Shown here: positions 8,301-12,971 of the stretch, piece after piece
How positions within the stretch are numbered: the first letter of the stretch is position 1
Layout: the number at the start of each line of letters is the position of its first letter
Assembly (NCBI GenBank): GCA_030628975.1
Contig: DAOVPZ010000015.1
Span: 1 to 12,971 of the forward strand
Length of the DNA: 12,971 nucleotides
From: Candidatus Cloacimonadota bacterium
GTDB lineage: Bacteria > Cloacimonadota > Cloacimonadia > JGIOTU-2
Direction of reading: 5' to 3'
The notes under the pieces: generated by a model
Databases searched by the model: none
Told to the model about the DNA's origin: nothing
Seen by the model: only the letters and a program-made list of their open reading frames with translations
Position numbers and translations under genes: made by a program

Positions 8301-9513
8301 AAAGATTTTAGATAATGATACAAAAGCAAAAAATTTTGTAGAAAGAGTATATCAATTTTTGATAAAACAAAAACGACTAAATAATTCAAATAAAAATATT
8401 TCTTTCAAAAAATGGATTTTATCTCGGAAAAGTAAGGATTCAATAATTGGAATTGAAAAAACATTAAATGGGATGAAATTACATATTCCAACTAATATTT
8501 ATATTGGATTTAAAAATAAAGATTTTCAAGAAGTTGCTGAAATATTAGGGGAAAATGATACAGCTTGGGATGAGGATCTTGTATCTGAAGCAAATGGATA
8601 TGCTTTTAAATTTGACGATTTTAAGCAAAATTTAGAAAGAGTATATTATAATAAAACTAATAAAGAATTAAGATTCTCTCCAGAACAATTAACAATTATT
8701 GATCAAAAATATAAAAGTATTCGAGATAAAAATGATACTTTTAAAGCTGTTTATAGATTATCAATCATTGGAGTAATTGATGATTATGAAGTCGACTACA
8801 AGTACAAAATTATAACTGCTAAAATTTCTAAAAAAACAGATGAAGAATATATTGAAAACATCAAGAAGTATAAAGCAAAATATGCGATTAAAGATGAAAT
8901 AAATAAAGTTAAACAAGATATTTTAAATACTGAAGGAAATACTATTTTACAGAAATGTTGTAACTATCTTATAGATTATGTATATGAAACCATAGCCAAA
9001 AAAAGAAAAAATGCTATTGATACAATGGAAGATGCCATTGTTAATGGTTTCGATAATCTAGATTATTTTAAATCTCAGATCAATACCTATTTCGACTCAA
9101 AATATCTACCTGAGTTATCAAGTTCATTTAAAGAAAACAAAATTGAAACTGTTTGGTATTTTATCTCAGAAGCTAAAGATGTTGATTCTTTAAAACACTT
9201 AGAAGGTGCTTGTAGAAGACTTTTGGATGATAATCCCGATAGCCCTATTTTAATTTTACTTCGTTCTTATAGCAGGTTTTTGCTTGATATAAATATTGAA
9301 CAAACTAAACTGGATTTTGCAAAAGCATGGGATTTGTTAAAAGAGCAAAAAAATTGGAGTAGGAATGAATATATGAAAAACTTTTCAAAGTTTTATGTTT
9401 ACATAATAAAATTTGATAAAAGTATGGAAGGATATTTAAACCCCATATTGCTTAATGAACATAAGAATTGGTTCAAAACATTTAATAAAAAAATAGTAAA
9501 AGGAGTTTTATAA
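5377..9513 (+). CDS. PD-(D/E)XK-type nuclease fused to RecQ-family DNA helicase, 1378 residues
   Basis: Domains in order: residues 1-135 unassigned; about 140-275 a nuclease-like domain of DUF559/Vsr style, with D199 (RVDF), E217-I-D219-GSQH and D232-KKR; about 275-470 unassigned; then a RecQ helicase core. Helicase motifs are motif 0 with Q481 (FLPGQ), Walker A LPTGAGKS (498-505, K504), DEAH 601-604 continuing CVSEWGHDFR (the RecQ aromatic-rich loop), motif III ALTGTAS (649-655), motif V TNAFGMGIDK (816-825) and motif VI QEAGRAGRD (845-853). The C-terminal 500 residues show no RecQ zinc cysteine cluster and no evident HRDC domain. YRLSIIGVIDDYEVDY (1126-1141) could be part of a winged helix. 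Ordinary RecQ proteins are about 600 residues. ATP-driven 3'-5' unwinding is expected; nuclease activity is inferred. The start lacks a clear Shine-Dalgarno site. The next gene overlaps by one base. A role in defence or repair is likely, but no named system is recognised. Confidence 0.85.
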   Translation: MIKQFHAGYILSSIKESLKNHDDSIDFDNLLKHLSTFDIEFDFDEKNQINSIFSVLNNLISRGLPTFPSIFIENALIKKLKIGKRIISDKTGDITYRLYKKINEKLDLIYKSLFIVDQRIDKSYQPSLDFNSWEKHPGSEYEEIFYNNVLQKIFGEYSQQLIESQREISTILKFSGEKEEKFNKNLGEIKNSFYNQRVDFSFQFPNSSSFKNGLVIEIDGSQHNEPSQITLDKKRDEAVEKNGWDKTIRIKTSEIDNIESDKIESILNFLEHPYAKKIKENFENKIWEKEWGLKALQIALTPLSIARIQKTLIFLIENKALDLKAKKWNIAIIERDVPCGFLAIKDFKILVKNLFDLEGKRRQLPKINLKIYYTPEFTNCILNSNVKTELVNNPINNFRADVVLDLSILQRTGFSKIEKEFVNKVKYNKKVVIRSVHSIKINHTIKSAKPIKYKIPKEEQPKPLVYFLRNIFRKNAFLPGQVDILRRSLRFKDIIALLPTGAGKSLTYQLSALLQPGVVMIVDPLISLMRDQKENLKDFGIDSTVFINSSLRAIERNDASEKMVKGFYQFIFISPERLQIAKFRKYLSRMDETKFTYVVVDEAHCVSEWGHDFRTAYLRLGKNARKYCHTLVRKRNSEGELKDEVPIIALTGTASFDVLKDVKIELGFNINDESSIVRPLKYERKELEYRVIKTDDKKNSRSLPIKLLKETVADKKQEKLFEILNNLPNLKWDNGKYENLSEFFDQRLDYKNSGIVFCPHAKWIFGVKDIYYKFLNINKEFEDITSYYASKLSDEIELEKIQDQFKKDELLLLVSTNAFGMGIDKPNIRFTIHFNMPQSIESFYQEAGRAGRDKNKAYNFIIYSDTQIKEKFRDDEETHTVDKSFMLSFFYNSFRGEEKEKRILYNLFDKIAYPDKRKLDKLIELVEENFDEDIKFATWFKNGDRLYVNGPVYPKGYGYIDLNTEECKHQNIALKKILDNDTKAKNFVERVYQFLIKQKRLNNSNKNISFKKWILSRKSKDSIIGIEKTLNGMKLHIPTNIYIGFKNKDFQEVAEILGENDTAWDEDLVSEANGYAFKFDDFKQNLERVYYNKTNKELRFSPEQLTIIDQKYKSIRDKNDTFKAVYRLSIIGVIDDYEVDYKYKIITAKISKKTDEEYIENIKKYKAKYAIKDEINKVKQDILNTEGNTILQKCCNYLIDYVYETIAKKRKNAIDTMEDAIVNGFDNLDYFKSQINTYFDSKYLPELSSSFKENKIETVWYFISEAKDVDSLKHLEGACRRLLDDNPDSPILILLRSYSRFLLDINIEQTKLDFAKAWDLLKEQKNWSRNEYMKNFSKFYVYIIKFDKSMEGYLNPILLNEHKNWFKTFNKKIVKGVL

Positions 9514-9515
9514 TG
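9498..9515 (+). promoter_or_regulatory. Strong Shine-Dalgarno site and TAATG stop-start overlap
   Basis: AAAAGGAG (9498-9505) lies inside the end of the helicase gene, seven bases before ATG 9513-9515. The helicase stop TAA (9511-9513) shares its last A with that ATG. This suggests translational coupling and a joint function for the two proteins. Confidence 0.85.
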
Positions 9516-10079
9516 CCCGAAACAAGTGAAATAAATAAAATCCTAATTGAATTACAAGAAGAGTTAGAGAAAATTAAAACAGCTGCAGAGTTGATTGAAG
9601 TTGCAAAAAATGCAAATGATAAGATATTAAAAGATTCTAAATCATTGTTTGAGGTTGAGTTTAAAAAGATAACAGAAGCTTCAAAGTCATTATTAAAAGA
9701 TTCTAAAGAACTGATTGGTCTTACACAGAAATCTACAGACATAACAATAAAAGAATCAAATGAGTTAAATAAATCTTCTCAGAATTTAATCAAAGCATCA
9801 AATAACCTTTTAAATGAGATAAAGAAAATTAATTTCCCTGCAAAATTCGAAAAAATGGATTTAACATTAAGTGGTATATCTACAAGCATTCAAAATATTT
9901 TTAGTAGATTTGATACTATTGAAAGAAATATCAAAGATGATTTTATGAATAAAATCTCTAATATTGAAAAGAAATTATTGTCATCTCAAAGAATAAATAG
10001 GTTTTTATTAGTAATATTAATTTTATTAATAATTGGTGGCGGACTTTTACATTTTGTGCCTAAATTGGGGATATTCTAA
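9513..10079 (+). CDS. Coiled-coil protein with C-terminal membrane anchor, partner of nuclease-helicase
   Basis: No family is recognised for this 188-residue protein. It has no signal peptide. Residues about 5-155 are highly charged and helical, with leucine/isoleucine spacing of a coiled coil. A short pattern recurs: ILKDSKSL (38-45), LLKDSKEL (60-67), TIKESNEL (78-85), LNKSSQNL (85-92) and LIKASNNL (92-99); the last three are exact heptads. Residues about 108-150 (NFPAKFEKMDLTL..., then FDTIERNIKDDF) form a second helical stretch. One transmembrane helix spans about 164-181, followed by a seven-residue tail, so the protein looks tail-anchored with its coil in the cytoplasm. The one-base overlap with the upstream gene suggests that it recruits or regulates the nuclease-helicase at the membrane; this is inference. 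A chemoreceptor fragment or generic structural coil are alternatives. Confidence 0.8.
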   Translation: MPETSEINKILIELQEELEKIKTAAELIEVAKNANDKILKDSKSLFEVEFKKITEASKSLLKDSKELIGLTQKSTDITIKESNELNKSSQNLIKASNNLLNEIKKINFPAKFEKMDLTLSGISTSIQNIFSRFDTIERNIKDDFMNKISNIEKKLLSSQRINRFLLVILILLIIGGGLLHFVPKLGIF

Positions 10080-10166
10080 AATTATTTAGAACTCTTACAA
10101 AATTATATTAAGGTGTTAATTTATAAAATATGGAAAGATTTTGTTGAAGACTGTTTCTAAAAACTG

Positions 10167-10190
10167 GATTCCCACTTTCGTGGGAATGAC
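10167..10190 (+). repeat. Palindromic element, GATTCCCA...TGGGAATGAC type, right copy
   Basis: ATTCCCAC (10168-10175) and GTGGGAAT (10180-10187) form a perfect eight-base stem with loop TTTC, flanked by G before and GAC after. It matches the ends of the element at 5287-5311 in inverted orientation. It is the only notable structure seen in the 253 bases between the coiled-coil gene and holB. No T-run follows directly, so it is not a typical terminator. Confidence 0.7.
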
Positions 10191-10332
10191 ATGGAGTCTG
10201 ATTTTTGGATTAAATCATTAACAAAATAAAGTTGATAAAATGACTGATAGTCCAAAGGAGAGTAACTCTAAAAAGTGTATAAAAACAATCAGAATATCTT
10301 TTTGATGTGGGATTCTAAAATTTTACTTAAAA

Positions 10333-11445
10333 ATGTTTAGTAATATAAAAGACCAGAAAAAAGCTATCAATAGTCTAAAGCAACTCATCTCTGCTGGAAA
10401 AGAAGCGCAAAGTTATCTTTTCTATGGACCGAGAGGTGTAGGGAAATTAACAACTGCTTTTGAATTTGCAAAAGCTGTAAATTGTCCGAACCAAAATGAT
10501 TATGATGGTTGCGATAAATGTTCATCCTGTATAAAGATTGATCACCTCACACATCCTGATATTGATTTTGTTTTCCCAACTCCCAAATTTGATGTAACTT
10601 ATGAAGGGGAATATAAAAAAGAAAACGAACAGGCTCAAGTCCAGAACTTTATTAAGCAGCTAAAATCCACACCTTTTAATCGCTATAAATTTTCTAAAGC
10701 CACTTCTATACAAATTGATACAATAAGAAGATTAGAAAGGAAAATACTTTTTAAACCAGCTGAAGGTAAAAATCATATAATTATTATTGCTGAAGCAGAT
10801 GAAATGACCAGACAAGCGGCAAACGCTTTTCTGAAAACATTAGAAGAACCACCTTATTATGCAATTATTATCTTAACCACAACTAAATTTTCATCTCTAT
10901 TACCAACTATTATTTCAAGATGCCAGAAAGTTAGATTTAATTCAATTGCTCCGGAGGTCATTGAAAAGCATTTAATAGAAGGATACAATGTTGATGAAGC
11001 TCAAGCAAAAATTATTTCCAGAATCTCAAATGGTGATATGGCAAAAGCAATTCTTATGTCCAAAGAACAACAGATTGAAACACGAGAAATGGCTTTGGAT
11101 TTTGTAGATTTTATTATGAATAAAGATTTTGAAGGAATTCATAATTTTTCTGATAATTTTGTTCAAAACCGAAATGAAGAGTTATTAAGAGATATTTTTG
11201 ACTTCCTGATACTTTGGTTTGGAGATTTATTATATCTAAGCTCAAACCCGAGTAGAATTGTTAATATTGACCAGAAAGAAAAACTACAAAATTTTAATCA
11301 AATAAGACAACTTTCAAATAAGGAAATACAAGAAATTATCTTATTAATTGAGCAAAGCAAGAATTTATTAGCAGGGCATATTAATTTTGAGTTGATTGTT
11401 ATTGACACCTTTTATCATATATATAATAGGGTTTACTCCGTGTAA
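10333..11445 (+). CDS. holB: DNA polymerase III delta' subunit (clamp loader)
   Basis: This is an AAA+ clamp-loader subunit; with tau/gamma and delta it loads the beta sliding clamp during replication. Walker A is G32-PRGVGK38-LT, a non-standard K-L-T where K-T or K-S is usual. A zinc module follows: C51, C60, C63 and C66. The strongest family signature is ADEMTRQAANAFLKTLEEPP, followed by LTTTKFSSLLPTIISRCQ, which holds the sensor 1 region and the SRC motif. Its 370 residues suit delta' and are short for DnaX tau. A roughly 55-residue segment after the zinc module (FPTPKFDV...) is an insert relative to E. coli. The start has only a poor Shine-Dalgarno context and no convincing promoter; the 253-base gap upstream argues for its own promoter. 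The stop codon lies inside a perfect inverted repeat. DnaX is the main alternative assignment. Confidence 0.88.
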   Translation: MFSNIKDQKKAINSLKQLISAGKEAQSYLFYGPRGVGKLTTAFEFAKAVNCPNQNDYDGCDKCSSCIKIDHLTHPDIDFVFPTPKFDVTYEGEYKKENEQAQVQNFIKQLKSTPFNRYKFSKATSIQIDTIRRLERKILFKPAEGKNHIIIIAEADEMTRQAANAFLKTLEEPPYYAIIILTTTKFSSLLPTIISRCQKVRFNSIAPEVIEKHLIEGYNVDEAQAKIISRISNGDMAKAILMSKEQQIETREMALDFVDFIMNKDFEGIHNFSDNFVQNRNEELLRDIFDFLILWFGDLLYLSSNPSRIVNIDQKEKLQNFNQIRQLSNKEIQEIILLIEQSKNLLAGHINFELIVIDTFYHIYNRVYSV

Positions 11446-11458
11446 TACTTTATTACAC
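11440..11458 (+). other. Perfect inverted repeat spanning the holB stop codon
   Basis: GTGTAATA (11440-11447) and TATTACAC (11451-11458) form an eight-base stem with loop CTT. The holB stop TAA (11443-11445) is within the left arm. The stem is AT-rich and no T-run follows, so it is weak as an intrinsic terminator. It could slow 3' exonucleases or be a protein site. Confidence 0.5.
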
Positions 11459-11651
11459 AAGGTACTACTTAAAGAAGTCAAAGAGTGGTTTCTAATAATT
11501 AATGAGTCTACCTATGTAATATTATTACTCAGTTTAATCTCAGCGAGATAATTTTATCCTGTGAGTTAGTAAACAACTAACAAGGTTTACTAAAAGATGT
11601 AGCAATGTATAAATTACTATCTGTTACTTTTCAAAAAATTTTAATAAACTA

Positions 11652-11680
11652 TTGACAGTTAATTTATAATTATTTATAAA
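11652..11680 (+). promoter_or_regulatory. Candidate sigma-70 promoter for the secreted T9SS protein
   Basis: TTGACA (11652-11657) is followed after exactly 17 bases by TATAAA (11675-11680). Transcription would start near 11687, giving a leader of about 222 bases before the ATG at 11909. TATAAT also occurs at 11686-11691 but at 28 bases from the -35 box. Confidence 0.55.
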
Positions 11681-11731
11681 TGATATATAATAATTCTTAT
11701 AAATTCTGAATAAATAGTTAGCCAGATGCGG

Positions 11732-11851
11732 ATGAGATGGAAATTCTATTGGAGAGGTAGTCTCGTGATTACTTTCATAATAGAAAGGCAGTCCCCGACC
11801 TATCCTCATTAAGGAGGATTTATTGGGGCAATAAATCCCTCTTTGAGGGAT
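11732..11851 (+). promoter_or_regulatory. Structured 5' leader with overlapping, mutually exclusive helices
   Basis: Helices seen by eye: an outer helix ATGAG (11732-11736) with CTCAT (11805-11809); an inner helix TTCTATT (11744-11750) with AATAGAA (11779-11785), enclosing a weaker hairpin (11754-11775); ATCCTC (11802-11807) with GAGGAT (11814-11819); GGATTTATT (11816-11824) with AATAAATCC (11830-11838); and ATCCCTC (11835-11841) with GAGGGAT (11845-11851). Neighbouring helices share bases, so alternate folds exclude each other. It matches no riboswitch class I recognise. It could be a regulatory leader or a mosaic of dispersed repeats. Confidence 0.45.
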
Positions 11852-11877
11852 AAGATGTTAACCAATTCAAATCAATT

Positions 11878-11896
11878 GTCCCGATTATATCGGGAC
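11878..11896. repeat. GTCCCGAT/ATCGGGAC palindrome just before the ribosome site
   Basis: GTCCCGAT (11878-11885) and ATCGGGAC (11889-11896) form a perfect eight-base stem with loop TAT. It abuts the Shine-Dalgarno GAAGGAG (11897-11903) of the next gene, so folding could affect translation. A similar element begins directly after that gene's stop codon. Confidence 0.65.
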
Positions 11897-11908
11897 GAAG
11901 GAGAAATG

Positions 11909-12958
11909 ATGAAAAAACTTATTATTCTTTTGATTGTGGTGTTCTTTACACTGGCGATGAGCACTACAGCATGGGGTGAGCTAGTATTTGATGAAAATTT
12001 TGACTATCCCGCTGGAGATAATCTAACTGATCATGGTTGGATTGCACACAGTGGTGGAGGAACTAATCCTATTACAGTTTCATCAGGAGGTTTAACTTAT
12101 TCCGGTTACCCTTCTTCAGGAATTGGCAATGCAGCTTTACTTGATAATACTGGAGAGGATGTTAGCAGAAATTTCTCAGAGCAATCTTCCGGAGCTGTTT
12201 ATGCCTCGTTCTTAGTGAATGTACATGCAGCACCTTTTAATGGCTATGATAAGGTTTATTTCTTTCACTTAGGTGAAACAGATATGGGATACTACTTTAA
12301 AGCCAGAATCTTTGTTAAAGAAGAAGAAGGTACAGATAATATAGCATTTGGTTTGAGTAAAAAAAGTAGCACCGCTGATGAATATACAGATTTCGTTTAT
12401 CTGAAAGATGTTACTTATTTGATTGTTGAAAAATATGAATTTTTTGGGGGTGACGATGATGACGAGGTAAGTCTTTTTGTATTTGAGAGTCCTACATTAC
12501 CAAGTTCTGAGCCCGGAACTCCAACTTTAGGTCCTTTAACGGATTTATATGATGCAGCGAATCTTGGCACAGTAGCCCTTCGTCAATATTCATCCAACCA
12601 AAATATGTTGGTTGATGGAATAAGAATAGCTACAACATGGGAAGATATAGTGGAGCTATCTGTAGACGATTATCCAAGTTCTGTAACCTCCTTTTCTCTT
12701 TATCAGAATTATCCTAATCCAGTGACTTCATCAACCACGATTTCTTTTTCAGCCACAGATTTACACAGATTATCAAAGATAGAAATCTATAATGTAAAAG
12801 GACAATTGATAAAGCAATTTCTAATAACCAATCACCAATCATCAGTTGAATGGGAAGGAACAGATGAAAGTGGCAAACCAGTTTCTAATGGAATCTATCT
12901 CTATAAATTGATTGCAGCCAATAAATCCATAACCAAAAAAATGATCCTCCTTCGTTAA
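11909..12958 (+). CDS. Secreted protein with T9SS-type (FlgD-like) C-terminal sorting domain
   Basis: The ATG at 11909 is chosen over the ATG at 11906 and an upstream in-frame TTG (11843) because GAAGGAG lies five bases before it and the protein then starts with a clean signal peptide (MKKLIILLIVVFF..., ending TAWG at residue 23). It has 349 residues. Residues 24-255 are beta-rich, with motifs such as ENFDYPAGDNLTDHGW and ALRQYSSNQNMLVDGIR. They resemble a lectin/jelly-roll-like domain common in proteins of this export class; no enzyme residues are recognised. Residues about 258-349 are the sorting domain: LYQNYPNPVTSSTTISF (264 onward), then IEIYNVKGQLIK, DESGKPVSNGIYLYKL and a KKMILL end. 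The domain is normally removed or anchors the protein at the outer membrane. An acidic GGDDDDEV stretch may bind calcium (inference). Ligand and role are unknown. Confidence 0.9.
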   Translation: MKKLIILLIVVFFTLAMSTTAWGELVFDENFDYPAGDNLTDHGWIAHSGGGTNPITVSSGGLTYSGYPSSGIGNAALLDNTGEDVSRNFSEQSSGAVYASFLVNVHAAPFNGYDKVYFFHLGETDMGYYFKARIFVKEEEGTDNIAFGLSKKSSTADEYTDFVYLKDVTYLIVEKYEFFGGDDDDEVSLFVFESPTLPSSEPGTPTLGPLTDLYDAANLGTVALRQYSSNQNMLVDGIRIATTWEDIVELSVDDYPSSVTSFSLYQNYPNPVTSSTTISFSATDLHRLSKIEIYNVKGQLIKQFLITNHQSSVEWEGTDESGKPVSNGIYLYKLIAANKSITKKMILLR

Positions 12959-12971
12959 TCCCGATGTATCG
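12959..12971. repeat. Partial copy of the TCCCGAT/ATCGGGA palindrome at the window edge
   Basis: TCCCGAT (12959-12965), GT, then ATCG (12968-12971) is cut by the window end. If completed by GGA it would match the core of the element at 11878-11896. It follows the stop codon directly and could serve as a 3' stem-loop. Confidence 0.4.

Larger units (their letters stand above)
11446..11908. other. 463-base non-coding region with several stem-loops
   Basis: No gene is supported here; open frames are short, lack good ribosome sites and resemble no protein. Besides the features listed separately, it holds ATCTC-AGC-GAGAT (11537-11549) and a nine-base stem TTAGTAAAC/GTTTACTAA (11566-11574 with 11585-11593, ten-base loop). 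The first half (to about 11700) is AT-rich. The second half, from about 11720, is richer in G and C and strongly structured, consistent with an RNA leader for the downstream secreted protein. Confidence 0.6.

Noticed and set aside
5517..9742. Open frames overlapping the helicase and coiled-coil genes (5517-5708, 6195-6473, 6492-6674, 7819-8134, 9482-9742)
   Set aside because: They overlap the conserved helicase motifs or the coiled coil in other frames. Low GC leaves few stops in some frames, and none has a supporting start site.
10240..10305. 21-codon plus-strand open frame (MTDSPKESNSKK...) in the gap before holB
   Set aside because: No Shine-Dalgarno site, not hydrophobic or toxin-like, and too short to support without conservation data.
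11624..11809. 61-codon minus-strand open frame
   Set aside because: It covers the promoter and structured leader on the opposite strand; no ribosome site and no recognisable sequence.
11721..11810. Known riboswitch or tRNA-like RNA in the leader
   Set aside because: No conserved core of the TPP, cobalamin, SAM, c-di-GMP or SRP RNA type was recognised, and no tRNA cloverleaf with a T-loop could be drawn.
11843..11908. N-terminal extension of the secreted protein from the TTG at 11843
   Set aside because: It would put about 22 polar residues before the signal peptide and run through the palindrome and the Shine-Dalgarno site. The ATG at 11909 explains all of these.

Overview
The window looks like a low-GC chromosome of a free-living anaerobe in the Fibrobacteres-Chlorobi-Bacteroidetes (FCB) group, most like Cloacimonadota. 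This lineage call is inference. It rests on secreted proteins of type IX secretion (T9SS) style at both ends (a gingipain-type protease and a protein with a C-terminal sorting domain), on consensus sigma-70-like promoters rather than the Bacteroidota -33/-7 type, and on a GluRS-GlnRS gene pair. No rRNA, tRNA, CRISPR array or transposase gene was found.

Layout. 1-1702 (minus): 5' part of a secreted C25 (gingipain) cysteine peptidase with signal peptide, propeptide and both catalytic residues; its C-terminus lies outside the window. 1703-1917: AT-rich divergent promoter region. 1918-5210 (plus): gltX and glnS, 38 bases apart, a probable operon charging tRNA-Glu and tRNA-Gln. 5211-5376: intergenic DNA with palindromic repeats. 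5377-10079 (plus): a two-gene module that overlaps by one base. It encodes a 1378-residue protein joining a PD-(D/E)XK-type nuclease domain to a RecQ-family helicase and a long uncharacterised C-terminal part, and a 188-residue coiled-coil protein with a C-terminal membrane anchor. 10080-10332: intergenic DNA with another copy of one palindrome, inverted. 10333-11445 (plus): holB (DNA polymerase III delta' subunit). 11446-11908: a long non-coding region with several stem-loops, a consensus promoter and a structured leader. 11909-12958 (plus): a secreted protein with a T9SS/FlgD-like C-terminal domain.

How the parts relate. gltX, glnS and holB are housekeeping genes. The nuclease-helicase/membrane-coil module sits between them as an accessory insert. 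It appears more AT-rich than the tRNA synthetase genes and lies between two oppositely oriented copies of the same short palindrome. Its architecture suggests DNA surveillance or defence against phages or plasmids, but no experimentally named system is recognised. The two surface proteins probably use the same outer-membrane export route, encoded elsewhere.
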